This document shows, piece after piece, positions 23,722 through 32,061 of a DNA stretch of 55,192 bases (positions are counted from its first letter, which is position 1; the number at the start of each line of letters is the position of its first letter). The notes under the pieces are model-generated. The model saw only the letters and a program-made list of their open reading frames with translations. It did not search any database and was not told the DNA's origin. The position numbers and the translations under genes are program-made. This DNA is from JBKDZR01 sp047971485 (GTDB lineage: Bacteria; Pseudomonadota; Alphaproteobacteria; Rhodobacterales; Rhodobacteraceae): positions 1 to 55,192 of the forward strand of contig JBKDZR010000038.1 of NCBI GenBank assembly GCA_047971485.1. Direction: 5' to 3'.

Positions 23722-24327
23722 ATGTTCTACCGCCCCGAAGACGGTCACGGGCTGCCGCACAACCCGTTCAATGCCATCGTCAGCCCCCGCCCCATCGGCT
23801 GGATCTCGACGCGTGGCGCGGACGGGTCCGAAAATCTGGCCCCCTATTCCTTCTTCAACGCTGTCGCCTATGTGCCCCCACAGGTCATGTTTTCCTCACT
23901 GGGGACGAAACCGGACCGTGAAGGCACCAAGGACAGCCTGTCCAACATCCGTGAAACCGGCGTTTTCTGCGTGAACATCGTCGAATACGCCATGCGCGAT
24001 GCGATGAATGCCTCCTCTGGGCCATGGCCGAAGGAAGAAGACGAATTCGCCAAGGCCGGCATCGCCCGCACGGCATGCGAAACCATCGCCTGTTCCCGCG
24101 TGGCCGAGGCCCCCGCCAGTCTGGAATGCCGACTGAACCAGATCGTGCAGCTGCCCGGGGCGGCAAATTTCGCCATCTTCGGCGAGGTGACCGGCATCCA
24201 TATCCGCGATACCTGCCTGCGGGACGGGATCTTCGACGTCACCACCTTTCAGCCCCTCAGCCGCCTGGGCTATCAGGATTACGCCCGCGTGACCGAGGTC
24301 TTCGGCCTGCCCCGACCGGGGCGCTAG
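23722..24327 (+). CDS. Flavin reductase-like domain protein (FMN-binding split barrel)
   Basis: 201-residue protein of the flavin reductase/split-barrel family. It opens MFYRPEDGHGLPHNPFNAIV, has the flavin-site SPRPIGWISTRGADGSENLA near residues 22-40 and SFFNAVAYVPPQVMFSS, then KDSLSNIRETGVFCVNIV, all usual for the family. The ATG at 23722 follows GAGGAAA closely; a longer upstream frame shows no similarity. Members use FMN with diverse partners, and nothing in the neighbourhood (allA upstream, recQ downstream) reveals the partner here. Confidence 0.88.
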   Translation: MFYRPEDGHGLPHNPFNAIVSPRPIGWISTRGADGSENLAPYSFFNAVAYVPPQVMFSSLGTKPDREGTKDSLSNIRETGVFCVNIVEYAMRDAMNASSGPWPKEEDEFAKAGIARTACETIACSRVAEAPASLECRLNQIVQLPGAANFAIFGEVTGIHIRDTCLRDGIFDVTTFQPLSRLGYQDYARVTEVFGLPRPGR

Positions 24328-24406
24328 ACCAACAGCCACAAGGAAACGCCGAACACCGGCAAAGTTCGACACGGCGGCCATACCCTTGGTTCTACGCCCC
24401 CGCCCG

Positions 24407-24455
24407 CTTGCTGCCCGGGCCGTCCTGTGGGACAGTCGCACAGGCCAGCAGCAAG
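24407..24455 (+). promoter_or_regulatory. Nested stem-loop just upstream of recQ
   Basis: The outer arms CTTGCTGC (24407-24414) and GCAGCAAG (24448-24455) pair perfectly over 8 bp. Inside, CCTGTG (24424-24429) and CACAGG (24439-24444) form a second perfect 6-bp stem with a 9-base loop. The structure ends 17 bases before the recQ ATG, so it could shape translation initiation or end the flavin reductase transcript. No T-run follows. Confidence 0.5.
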
Positions 24456-24472
24456 AACAATGAACGGGTGTC

Positions 24473-26527
24473 ATGCCAGACGGATCCAGCCTCAGCCCCG
24501 ACCGGTTTCTGCGGGACATTTTCGGCTTTGACGGGTTCCGCCCGGGGCAAGAGGAAATCGTCGCCGCTGTCACCGGGGGGCAGGACACGCTGGCGATCAT
24601 GCCCACAGGCGGCGGCAAGAGCCTTTGTTACCAACTGCCAGCCCTGTGCCGGGGGGGCGTGACGCTGGTCATTTCCCCCCTGATTGCCTTGATGCGCGAT
24701 CAGGTGCGCGCCCTGAAAGAGGCCGGGATCGAAGCCGGGGCGCTGACCTCGGGCAACACGGAAGAGGAAACCGCCGCCGTGCATCGCGCGCTGGATGAGG
24801 GGCGGCTCAAGCTTTTGTACATGGCGCCCGAGCGGCTGGCGGCGAGCTCGGCCAGGGATCTGCTGCACCGGGCGGGGGTTGGCCTGATCGCTGTCGATGA
24901 GGCCCATTGCGTCAGCCAGTGGGGCCATGATTTCCGCCCCGACTATCTGCGCATCGGCGAATTGCGGGCCGCCCTCGATGTGCCGCTGGCCGCCTTTACC
25001 GCCACGGCGGATGCCGAAACCCGGGCCGAGATCGTCACCCGGCTGTTCGGGGATCGTCAGCCCCGGATCTTCCTGCGCGGGTTCGACCGGCCCAATATCC
25101 GCCTGGCCTTCGCCCCCAAGGACAACCCGCGCCGCCAGATCCTGGCCTATGCCGGGGCGCGGCGTGATTTGTCGGGCATTGTCTATTGCGCCACCCGTGC
25201 CAAGACCGAAAGCTTGGCCCGCGCCCTGATGGATGAGGGGCATTCCGCCTGCGCCTACCATGGCGGCATGGATCCCGAGGATCGCCGCCGCGTCGAGACC
25301 CGCTTTCAGCAGGAAGACGGGCTGATCGTGGTGGCGACAGTGGCCTTTGGAATGGGGATCGACAAGCCGGATATCCGCTGGGTGGCCCATGCCGATCTGC
25401 CCAAGTCGATCGAGGCCTATTACCAGGAAATAGGCCGCGCCGGTCGCGATGGCGCGCCGGCCGAAACGCTAACCCTGTTTGGCGCCGACGACATCCGCCT
25501 GCGCCGCGCCCAGATCGACGAAAGCGCCGCCCCCGATGATCGGCGCGATGCCGATCACGGCCGGCTGAACGCCCTGCTGGGCCTGGCCGAGGCCCTGGGT
25601 TGCCGGCGCCAGGCTTTGCTGGCCTATTTCGGTGAGGAAAGCGGCCCCTGTGGCAATTGCGATTGCTGTGCCCGCCCGCCGGACCTGTTCGACGGCACGG
25701 AAGCGGCGCGCAAGGCCCTCTCGGCGATGCTGCGCACGGGGGAAAACTTTGGCGCCGGGCACCTGATCGACATCTTGACGGGCACGCTGACCCCCAAGGT
25801 CACGCAAAACGGCCATGACCGGCTGCCGACCTTCGGGGTGGGGCGAGATATCGGCAAGGGCCAGTGGCAAGGCGTGTTCCGCCAGATGATGGCCCGGGAT
25901 CTGATGCGCCCGGACCCCGGCCGCCGCGGTGCCCTGCGCATGACCGAGGCCGCCCGACCGGTGCTGGCCGGCGAACAGACAGTCACCATGCGCCGTGATC
26001 CGGCCGCGATGCACATGCGCGCCGCCCCCAAGGCACTGGTGGCCGAGGATGACGCACCACTTCTGGCCGCGCTCAAGGCCGAACGGCGCAAGCTGGCCGA
26101 AGCGGCGGGTGTGCCAGCCTATGTGATCTTCCCGGACCGGACCCTGATCGAGATGGCAACGCAGCGGCCGGCAACGCTGGATGACATGGCAGCGGTGAAC
26201 GGGGTCGGCGCGAAAAAGCTGGAACGCTATGGGGCCATCTTTCTGGCCGTAATCCGGGGCGAGGCGGTGGAGATGCCCCACCCCAGTCGCCGCAAACTGG
26301 CGGGCCGGGGGGCAGCCAGCCTGTTCGATCGGCTGGAACAGGCCGCCCGCGATCTGGAACGCGGCAATTGTGGCACCCTGAAACCGATGAGCTGCCCCCC
26401 TTCGGTGATCGCCCGGGTGGCCGAAACCCGCCCCGGATCGCCGGAAACAATGGCCCGCCTGCTTGGGGAACGCCGTGCCGAACGGTTCGGCCCGGCGTTT
26501 CTGGATCTCTTGTCAGACCCGGACTGA
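24473..26527 (+). CDS. recQ: ATP-dependent DNA helicase RecQ
   Basis: 3'-5' helicase for recombination and replication-fork repair. In the 684-residue protein the superfamily 2 motifs are in order: RPGQEEIVAAV (motif 0), Walker A PTGGGKS with Lys49, VDEAH for motif II, FTATAD for motif III and QEIGRAGRDG for motif VI. The zinc domain has CGNCDCC near residue 395, followed by the winged helix. An HRDC domain sits near residues 540-600 (TLDDMAAVNGVGAKKLERYG), and a further C-terminal extension of about 70 residues is also seen in other alphaproteobacterial RecQ proteins. The start at 24473 lies just after a nested hairpin; its ribosome-binding site is weak. Confidence 0.96.
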   Translation: MPDGSSLSPDRFLRDIFGFDGFRPGQEEIVAAVTGGQDTLAIMPTGGGKSLCYQLPALCRGGVTLVISPLIALMRDQVRALKEAGIEAGALTSGNTEEETAAVHRALDEGRLKLLYMAPERLAASSARDLLHRAGVGLIAVDEAHCVSQWGHDFRPDYLRIGELRAALDVPLAAFTATADAETRAEIVTRLFGDRQPRIFLRGFDRPNIRLAFAPKDNPRRQILAYAGARRDLSGIVYCATRAKTESLARALMDEGHSACAYHGGMDPEDRRRVETRFQQEDGLIVVATVAFGMGIDKPDIRWVAHADLPKSIEAYYQEIGRAGRDGAPAETLTLFGADDIRLRRAQIDESAAPDDRRDADHGRLNALLGLAEALGCRRQALLAYFGEESGPCGNCDCCARPPDLFDGTEAARKALSAMLRTGENFGAGHLIDILTGTLTPKVTQNGHDRLPTFGVGRDIGKGQWQGVFRQMMARDLMRPDPGRRGALRMTEAARPVLAGEQTVTMRRDPAAMHMRAAPKALVAEDDAPLLAALKAERRKLAEAAGVPAYVIFPDRTLIEMATQRPATLDDMAAVNGVGAKKLERYGAIFLAVIRGEAVEMPHPSRRKLAGRGAASLFDRLEQAARDLERGNCGTLKPMSCPPSVIARVAETRPGSPETMARLLGERRAERFGPAFLDLLSDPD

Positions 26528-26800
26528 ACGGCTGGTTTGAAGCCATATTGACGCTGGAACACCAGACCAAGCCGCGCGTCGACGGGCCGCGGTGCGGCGA
26601 TCCATGCCTGGATCGGGTGCGCTTTATGGCTGCCGTGATAGCGCGACCTCATTGGTTCGCGGCTGTGGCAGCCAATCGCCGTGCCGGGGGGCGGCCCGGC
26701 GATGCGCGGCGCCCTACGGGCTTGATTCCGCGCGGCAACGGGTGAGCGACAGATCCTTTTAACGGCCGCTTTGTCCCACAAAACTGACGCCGGCCTGAAC
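26528..26800. other. Gene-free, inverted-repeat-rich stretch between recQ and amtB
   Basis: No ORF in either strand resembles a protein. The stretch holds several imperfect palindromes, for example GGCTGCC/GGCAGCC around 26626-26674 and GCCGGG/CCCGGC near 26685-26700. The 17-mer TAACGGCCGCTTTGTCC near 26760 recurs at about 42417 in another intergenic region. The look is of a family-specific intergenic repeat or a decayed gene; the identity is not established. Confidence 0.35.
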
Positions 26801-26806
26801 CAAAGC

Positions 26807-26841
26807 AAAACGCCCGGACCATTCGATCCGGGCGTCTTTTT
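26807..26841. terminator. Bidirectional intrinsic terminator of glnK-amtB
   Basis: CGCCCGGA (26811-26818) and TCCGGGCG (26827-26834) form a perfect 8-bp stem with an 8-base loop. The minus strand continues with TTTTGCTTT and the plus strand with TCTTTTT, so it can stop transcription from both sides. It lies 21 bp past the amtB stop codon. Confidence 0.85.
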
Positions 26842-26861
26842 AGCTGATCAAAGGAGGGAAA

Positions 26862-28223
26862 TCAGCCCTTTGCGAACTCGGGGTAGGCCTCCATGCCCAG
26901 TTCAGCCATGTCGAGACCGTTGATCTCGTCCTCGGCACTGACCCGCAGGCCCATCAGACCCTTCAGGATGAACCACACCACACCCGAGGTGATGAAGACG
27001 AAGGCCCCGACGACGACAATCGAATAGATCTGGGTCATCAGATTGGCGTCAGAATTGGTCAGAACAACCGCCAGCGTACCCCAGATCCCGGCGAACAGGT
27101 GCACCGGAATGGCGCCAACCACGTCGTCGATCTTCATCTTGTCCAGCATCGGCACGGCGAAGACCACGATCACGCCACCGATGCCACCGATCAGCGTCGC
27201 CATGCCCAAACCCGGGGTCAGCGGCTCGGCCGTGATCGCAACCAGACCAGCCAGCGCCCCGTTCAGCACCATGGTCAGATCAGGTTTCTTGTACATGATC
27301 TGGGTCAGGATGAAGGCAACAATGGCCCCACCGCAAGCGGCCGTATTGGTGTTGGCAAAGATGCGCGCCACATCGGCGACATCCCCAACCGACCCCATGG
27401 CCAGCTGCGACCCGCCGTTAAAGCCGAACCAGCCCATCCACAGGATGAACATGCCAAGCGTTGCCATGGGCAGGTTCGAACCCGGCATAGGATGCACCAT
27501 GCCATCCTTGTACTTGCCGATGCGCGGCCCAAGGATCAGGGCACCGGCCAGCGCGGCCCAGCCACCGACGGAATGCACAACAGTCGAGCCGGCGAAATCC
27601 AGGAACCCCATCTCGTCCAGGAAGCCACCGCCCCATTTCCAGCTGGCCTGCAGCGGATAGATAAAGGCGGTCAGAATGACGGTGAAGATCAGGAAGGGCC
27701 ACAGCTTGATCCGCTCGGCCAGGGTGCCCGAAACGATTGAGGCAGTGGCAGCACAGAACACCAGCTGGAAGATGAAATCCGACGCGGTGGCCGCATAGCC
27801 ATAATCATCCGCCCCTTCGGCGGTAATCCCCACGGCTTCCAGAACCGCCGGCATCGGGAACAGGCCCGAGAAGACACCGTCGATCGCCCAGTCGCCCAGC
27901 GGGTACATCAGGTTATAGCCGATCAGCCAGTAAAAGATCGCGGCCAGCGCGAACAGCGTGACGTTCTTGGTCAGCTGCATGGTGACGTTCTTGGACCGGA
28001 CCAGCCCGGCCTCCAGCATCGCGAACCCGGCGGCCATGAAGAACACCAGAAAGCCGCCGATCAGGAACAGCAGGCTGTTGAGGATAAAGACCACATCGGT
28101 AGGTACCGCTGCGGGGATCGTCTCTTCGACGACGTCAACCACCACGGCGGTTTCCTGGGCAAGGCCCACGGATGGCAGCGCCGCCGCAAGCCCTGCCAGC
28201 ATCAAAAACTTCTTGGAAAGCAT
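26862..28223 (-). CDS. amtB: Ammonium transporter AmtB
   Basis: 453-residue inner-membrane ammonium channel. A signal peptide (MLSKKFLMLAGLAAALPSVG, then LAQ) is followed by eleven membrane helices. The conserved twin pore histidines are in STVVHSVGGWAAL and GAIPVHLFAGIWG, and the substrate-site Asp lies just before the first (FLDFAGS). The ATG at 28223 has AAGGGA nine bases upstream; an alternative ATG nine codons earlier lacks one. It lies 30 bp downstream of glnK, in the near-universal glnK-amtB operon, and GlnK blocks its cytoplasmic face when nitrogen is plentiful. It ends at a strong terminator. Confidence 0.96.
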   Translation of the reverse strand: MLSKKFLMLAGLAAALPSVGLAQETAVVVDVVEETIPAAVPTDVVFILNSLLFLIGGFLVFFMAAGFAMLEAGLVRSKNVTMQLTKNVTLFALAAIFYWLIGYNLMYPLGDWAIDGVFSGLFPMPAVLEAVGITAEGADDYGYAATASDFIFQLVFCAATASIVSGTLAERIKLWPFLIFTVILTAFIYPLQASWKWGGGFLDEMGFLDFAGSTVVHSVGGWAALAGALILGPRIGKYKDGMVHPMPGSNLPMATLGMFILWMGWFGFNGGSQLAMGSVGDVADVARIFANTNTAACGGAIVAFILTQIMYKKPDLTMVLNGALAGLVAITAEPLTPGLGMATLIGGIGGVIVVFAVPMLDKMKIDDVVGAIPVHLFAGIWGTLAVVLTNSDANLMTQIYSIVVVGAFVFITSGVVWFILKGLMGLRVSAEDEINGLDMAELGMEAYPEFAKG

Positions 28224-28253
28224 CAGGTTTTGTCCCTTTTCGATCCGCATCTG

Positions 28254-28592
28254 TCAGAGCGCGTCTTCATTGGTTTCGCCGGTCCGGACACGGATCGCCT
28301 GCGCGACGTCCAGAACAAAGATCTTGCCGTCGCCGATCTTGTCGGTCCGCGCCGTGGTCTGAATCGTGTCGGCCACCTGTTCGGCCATCGCATCCGAGAC
28401 GACGATTTCCAGCTTCACTTTCGGGACGAAATTCACCGCGTACTCGGCGCCGCGATAGATCTCGGTATGACCCGACTGTGAGCCGAAGCCCTTGATTTCC
28501 GTTACCATCATGCCGCGAACGCCGATGGCGGTGAGCGCCTCGCGCACCTCCTCCAGCTTGAACGGCTTGATTGCAGCAATGATTAGTTTCAC
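28254..28592 (-). CDS. glnK: Nitrogen regulatory PII protein GlnK
   Basis: 112-residue PII trimer subunit that senses 2-oxoglutarate and ADP/ATP and controls AmtB. It starts (GTG)KLIIAAIKPFKLEEVREAL. The T-loop carries the uridylylation residue Tyr51 in IYRGAEYAVNF, and the B-loop is TGETNEDAL-type at the C-terminus. The start is a GTG at 28592 with AAGGGA five bases upstream, which gives exactly the standard PII length. It is the first gene of the glnK-amtB operon, divergent from the penicillin-binding protein gene. Confidence 0.96.
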   Translation of the reverse strand: MKLIIAAIKPFKLEEVREALTAIGVRGMMVTEIKGFGSQSGHTEIYRGAEYAVNFVPKVKLEIVVSDAMAEQVADTIQTTARTDKIGDGKIFVLDVAQAIRVRTGETNEDAL

Positions 28593-28711
28593 TGGTTTCC
28601 CTTTCCGCTTGTCGGATTGGTGCATCCGCTTCGATCACGCAGGCAGTAATCGTGGCTGGCGGGGCGACCTCAAGAAATCGTGGGCAAGTTTCGGGCGTTT
28701 CGCCGGCATAA

Positions 28712-28757
28712 TTGCACATTTTTTGCACAATCATATCATTAAGCTTAAAATTTGTGC
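28712..28757. promoter_or_regulatory. AT-rich zone with TTGCACA direct repeats between glnK and the PBP gene
   Basis: In the 301-bp divergent gap, TTGCACA occurs at 28712-28718 and 28723-28729 (11-bp period), with a third, inverted partial copy TTGTGC at 28752-28757. The zone is strikingly AT-rich for this genome. It lies about 120-165 bp upstream of the glnK GTG, a suitable place for nitrogen control, but it is not a clear NtrC or sigma-54 site. No gene is supported in the gap. Confidence 0.35.
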
Positions 28758-28893
28758 TGTTAATGTATGCCTCAGCAGTCCTCCGCCGACTCTTCCGACG
28801 GGGACGGACCCGGGACCGGATATTGCCCCTCGTGCATCGGCGCACACGATTTGTTATGTTGCGCCTTGAGGCAGACCCCGAAAGAAGGCCGCC

Positions 28894-31071
28894 ATGAGCA
28901 GACAGAACACCCCCCGTCGCCCGCTGGTCGCGGACCGGCGCAAGACGTCCCAAACCAAGACGACGCGACACAAGCCAGCCGCGCGCAAACCCCGCCGGCG
29001 CCGATCCCGGGGCGGTACGGGCGGCGGCGGTCTGCTGGGGGTTCTGGCCCGGCTGGTCCGGCGTGTGATCCGGCTGATCTGGGGGCTGGGCTGGCGTCTG
29101 GGACTGGTGGCTGCCCTGATCCTGGGGGTTGCGGTCATGGCTGTCATGCAGCAACTGCCCCCGGCCCGCGACATGGTCGATGGGCGGGCACGCGGTTCCG
29201 TCACCTTTCTGGACGCCACCGGGCAACCCTTTGCCTGGCGTGGCGATCAGTTTGGCGGCGTGATCACCGCCGATACCGTATCCGACAACCTGCGCCATGC
29301 GATCATCGCCACCGAAGACCGCCGGTTCTATCAGCATTTCGGCGTCAGCCCCCGTGGCATCCTCGGCGCCATCGCCATCAACCTGCGCGAAGGACGCGGC
29401 GCGCTGCAGGGCCATGGCGGATCGACGATCACCCAGCAGACAGCCAAGCTGTTGTGTCTGGGCCGTCCCTTCGATCCCAACGAATGGAAAACCGAGGCCG
29501 AGTATGAGGCCGATTGCCGCCGTTCAACCCTGGGCCGCAAGGCGCGCGAGGCGGTTTATGCCCTTGCACTGGAAGCGAAATATTCCAAGGACGAGATCCT
29601 GACCATCTATATGAACCGTGCCTATCTGGGGTCCGGCACGCGCGGATTTGAGGCCGCCAGCCAGCTTTATTTCGGCAAATCTGCCGCCCAGGTGAACACG
29701 GCCGAAGCGGCGATGCTGGCCGGGCTGCTGGTGGCCCCCACCCGCTATGCCCCGACCTCGGATCTGGCGCGATCCCGGGAACGGGCCAGCGTGATCATCG
29801 GCCTGATGGAGGAACAAGGCTATCTGACCCGCGACCAGGCCGCCGCCGCACGCGCCCGTCCTGCCGGGTTGTCCGAGGCGGCCCAGGCCCGCGCGGGGGG
29901 CTACTTCGCCGATTGGGTGATGGAAAACGCCCCGGCTTTTTTATCGTCCAAGACCACCGAGGACGTGATCATCCGCACCACCTTTGACAAGCGAATCCAG
30001 ACCGGTGCCGAAGAGGCCCTGGCCCACATCTTCGCCACCAAGGTCCGCCCCGGATCCAAGGCCCAGGCCGCCATCGTGGTGATGGATGCCGATGGCGCGG
30101 TGCGCGGCATGATCGGCGGGCGCCAGACCAAGGTGACAGGCGCCTTCAACCGGGCCACCCAGGCGCTGCGCCAGACCGGATCCGCCTTCAAGCCGTTCAT
30201 CTACGCCACGGCGCTGGAAATGGGCTATGACTGGAACGATCAGGTGGTGGACGAGCCCTACACGATCAATGTGCCCGGCTCCGGCCCCTGGTCCCCAAAG
30301 AACTATACGCGCGATTACAAGGGGATGGTCACGCTGACCGAGGCTTTGAAAGACAGCCTGAACATCCCGGCGGTCAAGGTATCCGAGGCGCTGGGGCGCG
30401 ATCATGTGCGCAGCATTGCCGAAGGCTTCGGCATCCAGAGCGGGATTGATTCCGGCCCCGCCATGGCATTAGGCACATCAGAGACGACACTGCTGCAGAT
30501 GACCGCGGCCTATGCCGGCATTCTCAACGGCGGATCGGCGGTACGCCCCTACGGGCTGACCGAGCTGCACCTGCTGGGCGAGGACACCCCCCTGATGCGC
30601 AAATCCGGCGGTATCGGCGAGCGTGTCATCTCGGACCACGCGGCGCGGCGGCTGGTCTGGATGATGACCCAGGTGATCGACAACGGCACCGGCGGCCGCG
30701 CGCGGCTGGACGGACGCCCGGCAGCGGGCAAAACCGGCACCACCAGCGCCCTGCGCGATGCCTGGTTCATCGGATTTACCGCCGATTACGTGGTCGGCGT
30801 CTGGATGGGCTATGACGACAACACGCCGATGACCGGCGTCACCGGCGGCGGCCTGCCCGCCGAGATCTGGCATGAGGTGATGGTGCGGGTGAACCAGGGC
30901 CAACCGGTACATCCCCTGCCGATGGACGTGCCCACGGCCGGCCCCGACACCCTGACCCCGCGCATCGCCCAGGGCACCGGCCAGGCCCCACGCGGCACGC
31001 CAAACACGGCCATCGGCGATATCGCCGAACAGGTGATCAACGACGTGCTGCGCCTGTTCCGCCGGAACTGA
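28894..31071 (+). CDS. Class A penicillin-binding protein (PBP1-type glycosyltransferase/transpeptidase)
   Basis: 725-residue bifunctional peptidoglycan synthase. A long, very basic cytoplasmic N-terminus (about 1-65, with ARKPRRRRSRGG) is followed by one membrane helix (about 70-85). The glycosyltransferase domain has EDRRFYQHFGV with catalytic Glu141, and GGSTITQQTAK. The transpeptidase domain has Ser430 in TGSAFKPF (SxxK), Ser488 in SLN (SxN) and Lys613 in GKTGTTSALRDAWF (KTG). All catalytic motifs are intact. The ATG at 28894 follows AAGGCCGCC. The gene stands alone, divergent from glnK. Confidence 0.94.
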   Translation: MSRQNTPRRPLVADRRKTSQTKTTRHKPAARKPRRRRSRGGTGGGGLLGVLARLVRRVIRLIWGLGWRLGLVAALILGVAVMAVMQQLPPARDMVDGRARGSVTFLDATGQPFAWRGDQFGGVITADTVSDNLRHAIIATEDRRFYQHFGVSPRGILGAIAINLREGRGALQGHGGSTITQQTAKLLCLGRPFDPNEWKTEAEYEADCRRSTLGRKAREAVYALALEAKYSKDEILTIYMNRAYLGSGTRGFEAASQLYFGKSAAQVNTAEAAMLAGLLVAPTRYAPTSDLARSRERASVIIGLMEEQGYLTRDQAAAARARPAGLSEAAQARAGGYFADWVMENAPAFLSSKTTEDVIIRTTFDKRIQTGAEEALAHIFATKVRPGSKAQAAIVVMDADGAVRGMIGGRQTKVTGAFNRATQALRQTGSAFKPFIYATALEMGYDWNDQVVDEPYTINVPGSGPWSPKNYTRDYKGMVTLTEALKDSLNIPAVKVSEALGRDHVRSIAEGFGIQSGIDSGPAMALGTSETTLLQMTAAYAGILNGGSAVRPYGLTELHLLGEDTPLMRKSGGIGERVISDHAARRLVWMMTQVIDNGTGGRARLDGRPAAGKTGTTSALRDAWFIGFTADYVVGVWMGYDDNTPMTGVTGGGLPAEIWHEVMVRVNQGQPVHPLPMDVPTAGPDTLTPRIAQGTGQAPRGTPNTAIGDIAEQVINDVLRLFRRN

Positions 31072-31133
31072 CCGGCCCCGGAACGGGGTGAAAACGCGGC
31101 ACTTCCGAAACACGAGCGGCTGAAACAGGCCTT

Positions 31134-31382
31134 TTGCGAGTCGATCACCGATGGGTTCTGGAAAGCGGGAATGCGTCTGCCCCCCGCCTGCATCAACACC
31201 TGCGCTTTCAACCAACGCCGGATCACGTTGCCCAGGCCTGCGGGCGCCCCGATGGCGGCATGTCACCCGTTCTGAACGTGGGCGCCTATCCGCCGGGAGG
31301 ACAACCGATCTATTATCAGGACTTCTTTCTTCCACTGGAGGACGGGCAACTGGACCTGGGCTTTGCCATGCGGGTTGGCTGA
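31134..31382 (+). pseudogene. Doubtful ORF or gene remnant, up to 82 codons
   Basis: A frame without stops runs from about 31134 to a TGA at 31382. Its end reads YYQDFFLPLEDGQLDLGFAM, which vaguely recalls the last strand of a PAS-like domain. No good start codon or ribosome-binding site is present and GC at third positions is mixed, so this is probably a remnant or chance. It occupies most of the 386-bp gap between the penicillin-binding protein and mlaC; nothing else was seen there besides the mlaC terminator. Confidence 0.2.
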
Positions 31383-31395
31383 CCCGCCTGCCCTG

Positions 31396-31430
31396 CAAAT
31401 GCAAACGCCCCTGTCCATCGGACAAGGGCG
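31396..31430 (-). terminator. Terminator of the mlaA-mlaC operon
   Basis: On the minus strand CGCCCTTGTCC (31430-31420) pairs with GGACAGGGGCG (31416-31406) over 11 bp with one G-T pair and a 3-base loop, followed by TTTGCATTTG. It lies 28 bp past the mlaC stop codon. Confidence 0.75.
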
Positions 31431-31457
31431 CTGGAGGTCCTGGGCAAAGCTGTTGGA

Positions 31458-32057
31458 TCAGCTGGTGGCCTGCAGCCTTTGGGTCAGCTTGGACACACTG
31501 CCCCCCTGCTGGTCCAGCAGGGCCCCGATTTCGGTGCGCTCGGTGGTCAGCATGTTCACGCCTTCAATGATCACATTGAAGAAGGCCGCGCGCCCGGACT
31601 GATCCGACAGCAGGAACTCTACCTTGATCGGCGATTCCCCGCGCAACTTGGCAACAGAATTGACGATGACCATGGTCTTCTCGGTCCGCGATCCCTGCAC
31701 GACAATCTCGCCGCCGATGAATTCACGGAACCGGCGCCCATATTTGCGTGAAATATAGTGGCTGAAGGCTGCTGTGTATGCCCGCATATCCGAAGCGGAT
31801 ACGCCCCGCGCCGCCGCCCCCAGCGAATAGCGCGCAATGGTCGGCACATCGGCGTAACGTTCAAAGATCTGCTCGAAATCGCCATAAAGCTGGGTCTCGG
31901 AGCGGCCCGAATTGATCGTCCGGGTAATATCGGCGGCAACCTGCCGAACCAGCGTCTCCGCCGCCTGGGGGGTCAGGGCAAAAGACAGGGTCGGCATCGC
32001 AGCCAGCAGGGCCGAGCCCGAAAGGCCCAGCATCAGGTTCCGGCGAGATAGGGTCAT
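31458..32057 (-). CDS. mlaC: MlaC-like phospholipid-binding protein (ABC transporter auxiliary component)
   Basis: 199-residue periplasmic carrier that shuttles phospholipids between the outer-membrane MlaA complex and the inner-membrane MlaFEDB complex. The N-terminus MTLSRRNLMLGLSG looks like a twin-arginine or Sec signal with cleavage after SFA. The mature part carries the Tol-Tol/MlaC pattern, for example DVPTIARYSLGAAARG and YTAAFSHYISRKYGRRF. I take the ATG at 32057 with GGAG seven bases upstream; its ribosome-binding site lies inside the end of mlaA. It follows mlaA by four bases. The mlaFED genes are not in the window. Confidence 0.92.
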   Translation of the reverse strand: MTLSRRNLMLGLSGSALLAAMPTLSFALTPQAAETLVRQVAADITRTINSGRSETQLYGDFEQIFERYADVPTIARYSLGAAARGVSASDMRAYTAAFSHYISRKYGRRFREFIGGEIVVQGSRTEKTMVIVNSVAKLRGESPIKVEFLLSDQSGRAAFFNVIIEGVNMLTTERTEIGALLDQQGGSVSKLTQRLQATS

Positions 32058-32061
32058 TTGG

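Noticed and set aside
28712..28727. A near-match to a sigma-54 promoter (TTGCAC-N5-TTGCA) on the plus strand
   Set aside because: It lacks the GG dinucleotide at -24 and points toward the penicillin-binding protein gene, not glnK.
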